A stretch of DNA of 64,000 bases from NCBI GenBank assembly GCA_032158295.1, contig CM063244.1, positions 5,770,510-5,834,509 of the forward strand, given 5' to 3'. Numbering within the stretch: the stretch's first letter is position 1; every line of letters begins with the position of its first letter. The notes below the pieces were generated by a model. The model saw only the letters and a list, made by a program, of their open reading frames with translations, was not told the DNA's origin and did no database searches. Position numbers and translations under genes: made by a program. Shown in pieces: positions 1 through 11,014 of the stretch. This DNA comes from Pycnopodia helianthoides (Eukaryota > Echinodermata > Asteroidea > Forcipulatida > Asteriidae).

Positions 1-76
1 GCGCAGCATGCAAGGGGTCAATAAAGGACATATTATGCATGCACTTCTCATGCATGTCAAGTATCCATGGATGAGC

Positions 77-437
77 GGGGCTTGAAATTAACACTGGACC
101 GCAGGCCCGAGGCCAGTGATTTATAGCGTCTGGCCAGTAAACTTATGACCGGACAAGCCCCAGTGGTCTTGTATAATTTTTCAATTGAATAAAACGCCTC
201 CTTGTATAATAACATCTTTGTGAAAAAGGCTATGAATCTGATAATCTTTCAATTCTGTTCAGTTATTGAAGTATTATACTGACATAACTATAAGTTAAAT
301 GAGACAGATCTTCTCTGAGTGCTTGTTCAACTCATTGAGATTCTGGTCTTGTAAAACAAACATTGGTCCAGTAAACACTTTGAGCTACAGGTCCTGTGAG
401 TCTTGTGAATGTTTTCCCTAAAATATTTGGGCCCTGT
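77..437 (+). repeat. Dispersed GGGCTYGAATTT-type repeat, copy 1
   Basis: Starts near GGGGCTTGAAATTAACACTG, contains the phrase CCCGAGGCCAGTGATTT and ends near GGGCCCTG. A second direct copy lies at 39133-39469 and an inverted one at 28013-28426. The clearer copies begin CAGGGCTC and end GAGCCCTG, so the family has short inverted termini. It occupies the intron left of the EGF exon. Nothing else is recognisable in 1-570. Confidence 0.6.
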
Positions 438-570
438 TGAATCATGTGTGCACGTAAAGATATCTTTGCATGACTTGAATCGTGGCCCTCCAGTCCTGGG
501 GGTGATTTCATTTATCTTCAAATTTGTCTTATCCATCAATCTTAACATCTATTTTCAATTGTCTTTTTAG

Positions 571-726
571 AGGATCCGTGCTACCAGAGCTCGAAGGTTA
601 TAACTGACTTATGCGGTTACCATGGTGAATGTCAATATGCAGCCGATGACGTTAGCGTCAGTGTCAAATACATCTGCACCTGCGATTCTGGCTACGAGTA
701 CAATATCTTACAACAAACGTGCCAAG
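571..726 (+). CDS. Exon: EGF-like domain
   Basis: The exon follows a pyrimidine-rich acceptor (gtctttttag) and ends at a GTAAAC donor. It reads DPCYQSSKVITDLCGYHGEC, then a central stretch, then ICTCDSGYEYN and a final TC. The six cysteines are spaced as in an EGF-like module, with the usual CxC and G-Y/F near the end. It enters with two bases of a split codon and leaves one base (phase 1). That matches the acceptor at 2167 exactly. It is most likely the last extracellular module before the membrane. Confidence 0.8.
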
Positions 727-3700
727 GTAAACCTGGACCCACTTTCCTAAAGCTGCTAAAAACAGGCGTTATTTGTGGTGTGTCGTGGCCGAGCGGTCTA
801 TTCATCGGACCCAAGCTCTGGTGTTGTCAGCAGCAGAGTGTGGGTTCGAATCCCGGTCATGACACCGCCACTTAACCATAATTGCTTCCTAAAAAGTTGG
901 TAAGGAAGTGCATTCTGCTCTACCAGCCAGGCTCCTATAGTGGATGATACCCATGCCTACATCCTTATGGACTGTAAAGGGGGTAACCCTGTTTCACCCC
1001 CAGGTAGCGGGCAAAGTGCCCCTGGTGACAGTTGATTTGGGTCGACGGCCCAAATTTCCGTTAAGTGTATAGCCCTCACATTGAAGTGGCAGTCCGTCCT
1101 TGTGAGTTAGGCGATATCTCATAGAAATATATTCCTCCTACTTTAATCTAATTTTCTATGTTTTTTTTTTTGCCCTCAGAAAGGCTTCATACCTAAAGCC
1201 TTTCTCAGATTCAAATGCGGGTGAAAAAGTACCTCTTTCTTTAAAATGACATTACTTCAAAAGGTGTCGTTTCTAACAAAGTTTTTATAATATCAACAGC
1301 TCTCCGGTGCTCTTTACCAATTAAGTTTTTATGGTCGTTAACTTGTGGAGTATGATCTGATTTCTGATTTGTTTTGCCCTCGGATAAATCAGCTCAAGTT
1401 GGATCCCCTTAATAAGATGATCCCTCTGCTGTTGCTTCCCAGGTTGTATCAAAGACTTGGGTGTGATCCCTGGCCATATATACCGCAGTTACAGGTTGAA
1501 TATCTTCTGACTGGCTCTCCCGAGCAAAAACATTGACAGAATAGGGAGACCGCCAATACTATAGGGTTACATGGCTTAGTTGGTTATTAAAGGCCCTGTA
1601 CACTATTGGTAAGATCGAAAAACACAATGTTCACAGATTCACACATAACTTACATGATTTAAAGTAAGTAATGGTAGAAAGGGTTCCTTAAAATATTTCT
1701 GCCTAAAATGCTATCGTTTTTGAGAAACGAGTAAAGCAATAGTAACTATCGCGCGCGATAATTTGAAAAAACAGAAAACACATAAGATCTCTTTTCACTA
1801 TTTTCTCGTGACCTCGATGACCAATTGAGCTCAAACTTTCACAGGTTTGTTTGTTCATGCATATGTTAAATCACACAAAATGTGGACACTGATTTTGAGC
1901 TGTTACAAAAAGTGTACAATACCTTTAAGTTTATGTCCCAAGTTCAAAACCCGTTCTTGTAAATTTTCCGCTGTTTACCCCCCCAAAATCTGATTTCCAA
2001 TGTTTTCACCCTCAGATAAATCAAATAATAATTTGATTAAATAGCAAGAAAAGTCTACAAAAGCCTATACCAGTTGAACGTGTAACAGGTCAGCCCTTGT
2101 ACTCCATAAGATTGTCCTACTTTTTCCTGAGGAAATCAGATATCATGCCTGATTAAATGTACCCAGGTCCGATTCCCTCGTGGTTTATTCCTTTGTATTC
2201 TTTGTTTGATCATTTGAATGCAGTTTCAACAGAAGTCTTGGGGGTCGTGATTTTCATGAGCATTCTGCTGGTTGTTGTTTTGGTTCTGGTGTTGGTACTA
2301 TGGAAACGGGGAGATCCAGGCAGCCTGGTCTACCGAGCTTTACACAGATGCAAGAAAGGTTTGTAATTATCGTGTTTTTTATCTCCTGACCAGCCCTGGA
2401 CTAATCCCAGAACATCTTGGTTAATTTGTGCATTTCAGTTAAGTCACTTAAAGGAACATTACAGAATTTGTAAGAAAAAAACTTGTGAAATATACTTTTT
2501 GATCACAGATTTACATAAAACTTACACGGTCTAATGATGATGATAGTAGAAAACATTCCCTGAAATATTTCTGGCTGAAATGCCATATTTGATGAGAAAT
2601 GAATAAACTAATTTTCCGATTGGAGTTTATCGCTCAGTGAGCGTTTTATTCATTTTTTGAATCTATATGATTTCATGCAAATGTGTAATCGGTTTTTCAC
2701 TATTTTCTCGTGACCCAGATGGCCGATCGATCTCAAACTTCTACAGGTTTGTCAGTTTATGTATATGGTGGATTACATAATAAAGTGCTTACACTGCCAG
2801 CAACTGTTTTGTTAGCAAAAACCAATTCTGTAATGTTCCTTTAAAAGAGACGACAGAGGTTTTGATCCTGGATAAAAAAGATTTCCTTTTCCACTTCTTG
2901 AATTTTGTTATTTCATTTTTATTTTTCGTAAAGAACAAAAAACTGTTACTCAGAAAATTAAACAGGATGTTTGCAACACCTTGTTTATGTAGGCCTGTGA
3001 TTTGCCGGGATAATTCATCAGATCTTCATTTAAAAAAATTTTGTTATCTTCCATATATTTTTTGCAAAGAGTTGAAGTTGCATCATATGCAACAAAGACA
3101 CGGCCCTTTTGACAAAACCTCTAGACATGTGCAACTCGTTCCTATATGGAGTTCATCAAAAACAGCGTGATCGCCTTCAGTTAAAACAAATTCATCAGAT
3201 CTTCATTTTAAAAATTTTGTTATCTTCCATATATTTTTTGCAAAGAGTTGAAGTTGCATCGTATGCAACAAAGACACGGCCCTTTTGACAAAACCTCTAG
3301 ACATGTGCAACTCGTTCCTATATGGAGTTCATCAAAAACAGCGTGACCGCCTTCAGTTCAAACAAGAGACAGCAGCACGCCCTGATTACTTGTTCTCAAC
3401 GCCCTACACATGTTAACCTCAATGTTATGCAGTCTCCACTTATGGCTTCCAATCAAATGTAGAATCATTTACAAACTCATATCGTCGGTTCATCAGTGCT
3501 ATAAGGTCGTTAATTGCAATTTGAAGTCCGTAATGACCAAAAGGTTGTTAAGTGAAAAATGCAAATAATTTTGAAAAAATGAATCAAATCCACAAATAAA
3601 TGTTTTCTTAGAAACTCAATGTTTCTTTTTGCCAAACTAATTTTTGGAGACCACTCTTCGTAGTATGCAAAACCAACATGATGAAATCCATACAAACTGC

Positions 3701-6700
3701 ACTAACGACCTTATAGTTCTAAGCCGATGATATGATCTTAACCTAGTGCTCAATACATGGTACCGCACCGTCATATTTATCTCAACTCATCAGGCCAGTT
3801 ACTCGCCAGTTGAGCTGGTCTTCGGCCAGCAAGGCCAGCAAGTCAACATCATCTGCCCAAACCTGGATCTTATTGTGACACCCAGAAAATATGACACGAC
3901 AAGGATGGTGTACGTTCACTGTGCCAATTGTTCTTTACCGGTGTTTTGCATGAATTTTGTTATCAAACAAAATAAAATAACCCCAGCCTATAGCACTATG
4001 AAAATCTTCGTCTTGAAAATGGAGTGAAATCCCTTTTCTCCTTGAAATTGTTAATTCTCCCTTTTCACCTTGTTTTCATGGAGTTCTTTTCTAACTAGCC
4101 AGAGCCTAAGTGTTTCACGTTGTTTTCACTTTGCTGTACTGCTGAAAACAGCCCAAGGCTATTTTGGGTGTCTGTATAAAGTGTGGTTTAATTCAAGGAG
4201 TATTCACCAAGTTTTCAAGGTGTCCTTGGTATGAATACAACTGGATAGATTACTGTTTAATGAGGGGAAGTCAACCTAATATGGTTTATTGGTCAGCCAT
4301 TTGGGTTCACCTTGTTTCAGGTCATCAGTATACTGGTCAGCACAGTGTGCATAGACTAATAATTACATTTTGGAGTAGAGCACGATAGCATGGCTAATCA
4401 CCCCCATAGAACTATGGAGTGGGGGGAAGTGGGAAAATGACATTCCAGAGAATTATCTACCAATTAAAGAGTTCTAGGCTCTGATGCAGAGCATTCCGTG
4501 AAATCAGGGTGAAATTCATTCAGGCCAGTAAATGGTCTGGAGACTCTTTTTTCAAGGTGGTTTAAGGGAACTGCAATTCCCTTAAAGCATGGTGAAAGAG
4601 AAGAAACTCCTTGAATTTCAGCCAAATCCTGCACTTCACTGAGATTTCACCGTGGTTTCACAGCAAAGATTTTCATAGTGTAGTAACTATGGAACTACCA
4701 TGAGGTGATCTTCCAAGCTTCTTCTTTATCAAACTTTAACAATGAAAATCGACTTAAAAATACTTAATAAATGGATCTCAGACCACAGAACAGAAGTGAT
4801 GTTGGCTGTTTCAGTGCTGTGGTGAGAATGACTCACTACCTACTTGTGGGATAGATAGATAAGAAAGTTTTAAGAAGTTCAAGCGAGGGCGCTGCTCAAT
4901 GACCTGTCACATTATCTCTCCTGGGGAGATAGATCTTTCCGTATCGCTTATTCCCCTTGTCATTGGAACAGCATTTCTCACAACATTCGCTCTATTTCAT
5001 CCCTCAACTCTTTCAAAACTTCCCTCAAAACCCACCGCATGACAGTTGCCTAGAACAGCACGGTTTCATTTAAATATCTTGTTTTTTCTTTCTGTAAATT
5101 ATATATTTTTTTATTGCCGCTCTTTTGAGCGCCTACTTGTTAGGTGGATATGTTGCACTTTTTTCCACCCGAGTAATATGCCTGTGTATTTTTTTCACAG
5201 AACTTGAGGAAGTACTGATTATATTCAGTGCTTTACACACATCGGTGAAAGGGTAAAGCCGAATAATAATTGTTATATTGTTATTATTATTATTGTAATT
5301 ATTATTATTATTATTATTATAGATAGTGCATTGAGGAAGAGAAGAGAAACTGTTGGCCTTAGCAACCTGCATTTATTGAGGGGGCTTCCCGATCATATGC
5401 AGACCAAAAGTTGACAATCCTACCAATTTTTTAAAGTTGAAATTTTGTAAAATCACACCCTTGTCCGTGGTTGTTTTTTTGTTTCAAAAGCTCCATTGCT
5501 GCCTCTCCCTTTAAATTCAAGATGACTTTTCTTTCAATTAGCTTTCTGATCTTACGGAATTGTTTTTTAGGTGACGAAGGCGTAGTGCTAGATGAATCAG
5601 GTGCTTCTCCAACCCAAAGCGTGGATAACATTCCAATCGGCACACCAAATAACTCACAAGGTAAAAGTAGTGACCTCTACTATTATCAACCTTAATTAAC
5701 CCTAACTGTTCCCAGAATGGTGGTTTTGGGTGATCATCAGTTACTGAACTAACAGCAGGATATAAAATCTTATGAGAGATCTGAAACTCAGGTATCGCCA
5801 CAGGCAAAAACCCAAATAAAGAAGCTTATACTCAAGTTTTTGTTTTAAAGAGCACACTCATGGTATGGCCCTGGTAGGACGTCAGTATCCGTTGCACTGC
5901 ACTGACGTATGCATTGGAGCAGACGAGCCTGAGGCTAGGTATGAGCATGCAAACACCACGGCGCCTAAATTGCGACGACACGTCTGTATAACATTTGGGG
6001 ACATAAACTCACAAAATGGCGCAACCAAGATTATTGTGATGACGGCGTCGGGTAAATTGAGCCAGTATGCCCCCCCCCCCCAAAAAAAAGGGTTCTGAAG
6101 GCCCCTCATTACACAATCACAAATGCAGCGTATGATTGGTGAGAGAAAAATCAGAACCAAAATGACTCCTTTTAAGAAATTAGCCCTCTGGATGCCCTGA
6201 CCATTGCTCTTCACTGGCCGGCCACAGACCAGGAGACAAGAGGGACACAGTTAGCTTATATACTCGCAATTTTTAAACATTGCTTTGCAAACATTTTTAC
6301 CAGGTAGATATAAATGTTGGTGCAAGTTATACCTCCATGGTGCAAGCATATGTGCAAGGGAGCTGGTAGTAATGCTAATCTCAGCAGCACTTGCACCAAC
6401 AATTCTTTAAACTTGCAGGAAACCAGTTCATCAAATTTAAGTAAAAACCTAGCATTGGATTTTCATGTAGTTAATGTAGCACCCAACAATCTTCATTTTC
6501 TTTCTTGCAATTCAAAACCCAAAGGTATCTTGAACGTCCTGCTCAAAGACTTTAGAATATTAATTAGATACTTGTATGCAAGTGACATTTTCTGAAGATT
6601 TAACTGATGTACGGTAATTATTAACAGTACCAATTGCTAAATACCTGGCCTCTCTCCAGCACCGGTCCCTAAATACTGTACAAATACTGAATGTATGCAA

Positions 6701-9648
6701 GTGCATTATCACAGAATTTAATCACGAGGTTAAATCCAAGACTATTCCATTTCACAAAGCGAATCCGCGAGGGAAATTGAAAAAGCCAGATTTCACCGAG
6801 CGATTATATTCTACACTCACACATCGATCCTTGTCCGTGAAAATTTTTTCCCAATGAAACACAAAACAGACATGGACACACGTCAACCCCACACTATGAA
6901 AAAAATTATAAAACCCCTTCCCGTGTAGACACCAACCTTGTCTGCCGTGACACAACTGGCCTCATTGGGACCAATGGGCAGGGAATGTTTATTTTTGAAA
7001 CGATGCTGCGAAGCAATGCTGTAAAGTGCCCCAGTTATCCTATATTTATCAATATAGGACTCCTATTAGATTTTGGAGCGCTACACGTGGTAGAAGTAAA
7101 TACATGGCAAATAATTATAATATGACACTTTTACGCGTGTGCCGGCGATCAAAAAAGGATCTATGTGTGCAGTATATAACAACAAATACTGTTCTCAAGC
7201 TGTATTTAGGCCCTCTATTGTTATATGGATACTACTGTGATAGCTTATTGAAAGCCAAGATTTGTTCTCCCAAATTGTCTTTCATATCCAGAGAGAATTG
7301 AAATTATTCGACCATCGAAGCGAGTCAAGACGGTTCTGTTGTACTCGCATGACAGCCCGCCGCATGAACACACTGTGCAGGCTTTTGCCAAGTTCCTGGA
7401 GGCGGAGTGTATGTGTGACGTTCAAACTCCCTTGTCATGCGAGAGTGACATCGCAATGATGGGTAAAGTCGACCATCTTGTTTTTGTTGTTGTTTGTCTT
7501 CTTTTGCTCCAAGTCAATGTCACCTAACCGAGGCTGAGGCCGAGTCTCAATTGGCGGCTATGGCTGAGGCTATGAGCATGCATCCTATATGTCACCATGG
7601 TGACCAAGCTATAGCCGCAGACACCAATTCAGACACTGCCTGAGATAGAGAAAATAGTCTTTTTGGGGATGACAAGTAAACCTAGAGTGCAGGTGTGGGG
7701 GGTGGGGTGGTTTTGTGAATACCAGCCGAGTAACCTGTTGATTTTTTGAGATAGATTTTCAACCTGAAATGTTAGACCTTACAGTTTAATGTTAAACTTT
7801 TGATCACATTGATTTAACAAAAACAAATTTGTACCTGTAATTTTTTGGGGACCAAAACTCCGGTCTTCGTCAGCAGGAAGACCCGGATGCAGCATCCGGG
7901 ACCTTGCGGGCATGTGATCGCAACATTGCTTCATAGACTCCTAGGAGTTTATTGTACCGCTCGAGCGCGCTCCCCAGTTCAGGGAAGGTTTGTAGGCTCT
8001 GACGTAATAAGCAGCCTCCTTCACTCTTTCGAAGTACCGTACCGAGCATCTCTGTCTAGAATGTTTACTTTAGAAATGTCTATGTGTGATGGCCTGGTGC
8101 TTCTGTGAGTGTGGATGTGTTGAGAAACCTCCGAAGAGAACAAACTTTCCTAGTGTCATGATCAAAAGTTTAACCTTACATTGTATCAAATTACCCGCAC
8201 AGATGAATTTTCATGCTAATGTTAGACCTTGTTCAAGTTGTCAATGGCTACGGCTATAGATCAAGAACATTAGTGCGTATTATTCAAAGATGCTGTTGAA
8301 GCCAAACATCCTTAGCTGAACTAGACTCATTGACCAGACTCCTGCCTGTAGAATATTCATTTACAAAGGTGACTCCTGCTTGGTAAAGGTATATCAGTAT
8401 GAAGAGATAGTACCAAAAGATTTTTTTTTCTCTTTTCATTCTCTGTCATTTTCATCAAATTAGACAATAGGCATTGAGGTTAGTATCTCTTATTTTTTTA
8501 AGTTCAATGACCACCACTGGGGTTGGGGATGAAAAGTGGATAGAATAGCATGGCTGAGCTTTTAAAACCCCTGAACACAAACTAAAGTGTTTCTGATCAG
8601 CAGAGTGTGGGTTCGAGACCTGCTTTTTGACACTCGTGTCCTTGAGCAAGATATACTTTACCAGGATTGGAAGTGCACCTAAAATAACCAAGAACACTTA
8701 TCATGGAAGAGTAAGGGGTTAACCCCAGTGTTTCTGGTTCACATAGCAAGCACCCTTGTTTACAGTTTTCCTCAGGGTTGGGAGCTACAGTTATTGAGTT
8801 CACTTATGAGGCATCCTTGGTTTCATTACCAGAAATATATAATGATAAAAATAAATAGGCTAAAGATTTAAAGCTATTTGTGTTTAATTTGATCAACAGG
8901 GAATCTGTGTCTGATGTTTGCGCACTGACAAGCAAAAATGGCTCTTTCCAACTGAAAACAAAACATTAAACACTCAAAAGTATGAGGGCAAGATTGTTCA
9001 TGATTATGAACACTAAAGATTGTTTATGATTGCGAAAGATGGTCTCAATACTTTAAAAACTTTCTGCTTGTAGGGAATGCCGATGGATCAGCCAAATACT
9101 GCAGTGGGCGGACAAGGTGATCCTCTTGTGCTCTGAGGGCACCCACATCAACTGGCACTCCAACTGCGGAATGGCCAACCCTCCGGACATCTTCACCCAA
9201 GCCCTGGCCTACATTACCAGCTCAAACAGCTTGCCGGATAAATTATGCGTAGCTTATTTCGATTACGCACATCGGAACCACATCCCGGAGCCTCTGTCGG
9301 TCGGCGCCGTGTTCTGCCTCATGAAGCACATGGACGCTTTGTTCTTCAGGCTGCACGATATGACCCGGGGTCGCCGAGGTCGCAGAAATGCGCCCCGAAT
9401 CTAGAAGAGAAGAATTACGCGGCGCTGAGTGCACACGGCAAGGCATTGCATGGCGCCCTCAAGTCTGCGCGTGACTTCCAAAGGGAAGCGGCAGATTGGA
9501 ACGAGAAATTGAAGAATGATTTGCTACGGGGTCATCACACTTACCGTCGCTCCCGTCTCATCTGTTTGATACCACAAGTAATGTCGACAGTGAGGATTTT
9601 GATGAATCAATAAGGAAATTGGATGCCATTGATTCATCAAGAGTCTGA
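571..9648 (+). CDS. EGF-TM-SEFIR receptor, IL-17-receptor-like (gene span, 5' incomplete)
   Basis: Gene model joined from exons 571-726, 2167-2358, 5571-5660, 7292-7462 and 9074-9648. The visible order is an EGF-like module, a single transmembrane helix, a Ser/Thr/Pro-containing linker and a SEFIR domain split over two exons, ending in an acidic tail. The SEFIR family (IL-17 receptors, CIKS/Act1) signals by SEFIR-SEFIR contacts at the membrane. This layout therefore suggests a type I cytokine-type receptor with its SEFIR domain in the cytosol. All internal introns are phase 1. The signal peptide and most of the ectodomain must lie left of the window, because exon 571 opens in phase 1. The frame is broken by three apparent one-base losses (see the two SEFIR exons). 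The EGF module is not part of vertebrate IL-17R ectodomains as I know them. Assignment to SEFIR is strong; orthology to a particular IL-17R is not claimed. Confidence 0.8.
775..1110 (+). mobile_element. tRNA-derived SINE, family 1 (Leu/Ser-like head)
   Basis: The head GTGTCGTGGCCGAGCGGTCT carries an A-box-like segment, and GGGTTCGAATCCCGG is a B-box. A non-tRNA body follows, with phrases also seen in inverted form at 15100-15430 (AGGCTCCTATAGTGGATGAT, GGTGACAGTTGATTTGGG). Other members are at 8575-8860, 9661-9960 and 16115-16425. The extra arm of the head and the long body argue against a functional tRNA. Confidence 0.8.
1415..2000 (+). mobile_element. tRNA-derived SINE, family 2, split by a MITE
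   Basis: The left part (to about 1586) has the family 2 lead-in ATTGACAGAATAGGGAGACC and the A-box region GGCTTAGTTGG. The right part after 1928 resumes with the B-box region GTTCAAAACCCG and the tail TTGTAAATTTT. The gap is filled by the TTAA element at 1591-1924. Better family 2 copies at 35820-36250 show the uninterrupted order. Confidence 0.7.
1591..1924 (+). mobile_element. TTAA-type MITE, family B, copy 1
   Basis: Flanked by TTAA at 1587-1590 and 1925-1928. The left end is AGGCCCTGTACACTATTGG and the right end reads AAAAGTGTACAATACCT, giving imperfect inverted termini. No coding capacity. The second copy is at 34530-34920. It sits inside a family 2 SINE. Confidence 0.75.
2167..2358 (+). 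CDS. Exon: juxtamembrane and transmembrane segment
   Basis: Acceptor ACCCAG at 2161-2166, donor GT at 2359. The 64 residues start GPIPSWFIPLYSLFDHLNAV and continue into a hydrophobic run, VLGVVIFMSILLVVVLVLVL, ending in W-K-R. That basic stop-transfer end sets the cytosolic side. After the helix come a few residues rich in R and K. Entry and exit are both phase 1, in register with the EGF exon and the exon at 5571. An alternative acceptor a few bases away cannot be excluded, but this one keeps the frame without a stop. Confidence 0.75.
2452..2840 (+). mobile_element. TTAA-type MITE, family A, copy 1
   Basis: A 389 bp element between TTAA at 2448-2451 and 2841-2844. Left terminus AGGAACATTACAGAATTTGT; right terminus ends ACCAATTCTGTAATGTTCCT. 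The middle has the palindromic phrase CGCTCAGTGAGCG. No open frame fits a transposase. Five more copies lie at 19684, 31841, 37031, 48461 and 51673. Confidence 0.9.
3013..3358. repeat. 170 bp tandem duplication, two copies
   Basis: Copies at about 3013-3182 and 3190-3358 both start TTCATCAGATCTTCATTT and end AACAGCGTGA(T/C)CGCCTTCAG. They differ at only a few positions, so the duplication is recent. It lies in the receptor intron; the short open frame in it has no splice context. Confidence 0.85.
3500..3716. mobile_element. Small inverted-terminus element
   Basis: Perfect 14 bp inverted termini CTATAAGGTCGTTA (3500-3513) and TAACGACCTTATAG (3703-3716) around about 190 bp with no coding signal. 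Non-autonomous DNA element by structure; family not recognised. Confidence 0.65.
4870..5065 (+). pseudogene. LINE reverse-transcriptase C-terminal relic
   Basis: One frame reads GDRSFRIAYSPCHWNSISHN, then IRSISSLNSFKTSLKTH, before a stop. This W-N-S pattern followed by S-x-x-x-F-K-x-x-L-K-T is the conserved end of ORF2 in CR1/L2-like LINEs. Only this tail remains, followed by AT-rich sequence. It is a 5'-truncated dead insertion. Confidence 0.7.
5262..5320. repeat. AAT/ATT microsatellite
   Basis: A run of TTATTATTATT with one interruption, just downstream of the LINE relic, as expected for the 3' tail of such elements. Confidence 0.8.
5571..5660 (+). CDS. Exon: cytosolic linker
   Basis: A 90-base exon flanked by tgttttttag and a GTAAAA donor, phase 1 on both sides. 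It encodes about 30 polar residues beginning GDEGVVLDESGASPTQSVDN. It has no domain of its own. Its place between the membrane exon and the SEFIR domain and its matching phase are the support. The Ser/Thr-Pro content suggests a flexible linker. Confidence 0.6.
5865..7270. other. Receptor intron, no recognised content
   Basis: Between the linker exon and the first SEFIR exon I see unique-looking AT-rich sequence, a poly-C/poly-A run near 6069-6088 and several short unsupported open frames. None has exon borders that fit phase 1 to phase 1 splicing better than the direct join. Confidence 0.5.
7292..7462 (+). CDS. Exon: SEFIR domain, N-terminal half
   Basis: Acceptor TATCCAG at 7285-7291, donor GTAAAG at 7463. 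The translation RIEIIRPSKRVKTVLLYSHD shows the first SEFIR strand (VLLYSHDSP). It is followed by helix 1 (EHTVQAFAKFLEAECMCDVQ) and ends at SDIAMMG. SEFIR domains open with this hydrophobic strand ending Y-S-x-D. The exon ends with one base of a codon (phase 1). The next exon, however, is open only if two bases precede it, so one base is missing at this junction. Candidates are the G-run at 7461-7463 or the one at 9073-9075. Confidence 0.8.
7527..7645. repeat. Diverged GGCCGAGTCTCAATTGGCGGCTA inverted-repeat element
   Basis: Left part GAGTCTCAATTGGCGGCTAT and right part ATAGCCGCAGACACCAATTC are inverted versions of one another. The same design, better preserved, is at 47800-47940 (GGCCGTGTCCGAATTAGCGG and inverted partner). 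Probably an old MITE or foldback element. Confidence 0.5.
8575..8860 (+). mobile_element. tRNA-derived SINE, family 1, 5'-truncated
   Basis: Begins inside the head (CAGCAGAGTGTGGGTTCGAG, B-box) and continues with a body shared in inverted form by 16115-16425: GGGGTTAACCCCAGTGTTTC, GGCATCCTTGGTTTCATTAC, ending in an AT-rich tail near AAATAAATAG. Confidence 0.75.
9074..9648 (+). CDS. Exon: SEFIR domain C-terminal half and tail, two internal frameshifts
   Basis: Terminal exon after acceptor GCTTGTAG. Frame one gives ECRWISQILQWADKVILLCS and later KLCVAYFDYAH and FFRLHDMTRG, the second half of a SEFIR domain (W-x3-I-x3-ADKVI, then a hydrophobic strand). At GGGG 9367-9370 the sensible frame changes: the next segment includes NYAALSAHGKALHGALKSAR and WNEKLKNDLLRG. 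At GGGG 9528-9531 it changes again, to an acidic tail, SNVDSEDFDESIRKLDAIDS, ending in TGA at 9646-9648. Each change equals one missing base, most simply a G lost from a G-run. Without correction the first frame stops at 9404. Either the consensus has deletions here or the gene is a recent pseudogene. Confidence 0.75.
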
Positions 9649-9660
9649 ATGATTCCATTG

Positions 9661-9960
9661 TGGTGTGTCGTGGCCGACCATTGTGGCGTGTCGTGAGCAC
9701 CAGACTCAAGCTCTGGTGTTTCTGCTCAGCAGAGTTTGGGTTCGAGTCCCGGTCGGTCGTGACACTTGCATCCTTAAGCAAGACACTTAACATTTATTGC
9801 TTCGTCCTTCCGATGAGACGTAAAGCCCTAGGTCCAGTGTTTTGTATAATGCACATTAAAAAAACCAGTGCACTTATTGTAAAGAGAAGGGGTTCGCCCA
9901 AGTGTTCCTAGTTTGATTGGCTGCATTTTGCGCCACAGTACCCTGTAAACCATGTGCTAT
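9661..9960 (+). mobile_element. tRNA-derived SINE, family 1
   Basis: Head with GTGTCGTGGCCGACC, CAAGCTCTGGTGTTTCTGCT and B-box GGGTTCGAGTCCCGG, just after the receptor stop codon. The first 20 bases of the head are partly duplicated (TTGTGGTGTGTCGTGG and TTGTGGCGTGTCGTG). It therefore probably lies in the receptor 3' UTR. Confidence 0.75.
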
Positions 9961-11010
9961 GTAAAGAAAAAAGGTCTTAGACTTGAAAACGTAGCTCCAG
10001 CACGTGAAGGATAAATTACATAATCCATCTTGATGAGTAAACGATCAAAGGCTTCATACTCGGCATAAACTCCCTTGTAGTTTGAGCCGGGGTTAGCTCT
10101 CGTAATGCATAGTATAGGACTGGTTTTCCAGTCTAGTTTTTCCCCAATGGCTTTAGGCCTACGCTGTTGCGTGTTGTGTGCGTTCAGAGTCCATATGAAC
10201 AGTTTGTGACCTGTGCATGACGCTGTGTATACGGAGGTGTAGGATTCAGGACAACCAATGAGAGGCTTAGGTAGGTTTGTTTGGATTTATTTACAAGGTT
10301 GACCAATAAGGGATGGTCTTGCAAATGAGTGGCTGAAAGTTTGTGGGAGCCAAAGATTAAAGCCAGAATGTGAACATAAATTGAAAAAAAACCCAGTAGA
10401 CATTAATTTTTGGTGACATTGCAAAAACAAGGTGTTCATGTTGCTGATCCCTGAATTGAGTTTTTTTTCTGCCTGACCTCATGGTTTATGTCTCATGATG
10501 CAGGATTTTTGCTTTAGCTTCCGGTTTGAACCAGAAGACCAGGGTCAAATTGGTGCCATATCTTAGTATTGTTTGTTTAGTTTATGAAGAACTTTCTGAT
10601 CATGTGGGGTAGATTGTAAAACTCCAATGCATGGTTCAAGAGTTTTTCAAGAATATTTAAGTTTGATTTAATGTACATGTAATGTGGCACCCCTGATGAA
10701 GTTAGTAAATTTGTGCTGTCTACATTTCGAGGTTCAACTCCCCCGACAATTTCCAGATTCAATTCACTTTATTTCGTGAGTTCAAAAACCTCATAATTTT
10801 AAACTGTCACTAGAGGGCGTTGTTGACTATTATGACATCATCAGTGTTTAAAATGAAGTAAAAAGAGTCAATTTTCATTTTATGCACTGAAACCATTCTG
10901 GAGGGTCAAACCTCTAAGAAGGTACATGTGCAGTGTGGGTAAGCTGTTCCAACCAAACACACCTTGCTTGAATCGTGCTCAAAATATATGTGTGCTCGAA
11001 AATAAACTGT
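9961..11010. other. Intergenic, nothing recognised
   Basis: AT-rich sequence downstream of the receptor gene; no exon, SINE head or inverted termini found. It may include the rest of the receptor 3' UTR. Confidence 0.4.
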
Positions 11011-11014
11011 AAAA

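Noticed and set aside
785..870. Functional tRNA-Leu or tRNA-Ser gene
   Set aside because: The head is followed by a SINE body, has a degraded acceptor stem and recurs with the same body elsewhere.
1345..1536. Short coding exon
   Set aside because: It lies in family 2 SINE lead-in sequence and has no matching splice phase.
9245..9613. Separate 122-codon gene overlapping the SEFIR exon
   Set aside because: Its first half is an off-frame reading of the SEFIR strand. Only its second half is sensible, and that half is explained as the receptor continuing after a missing base.
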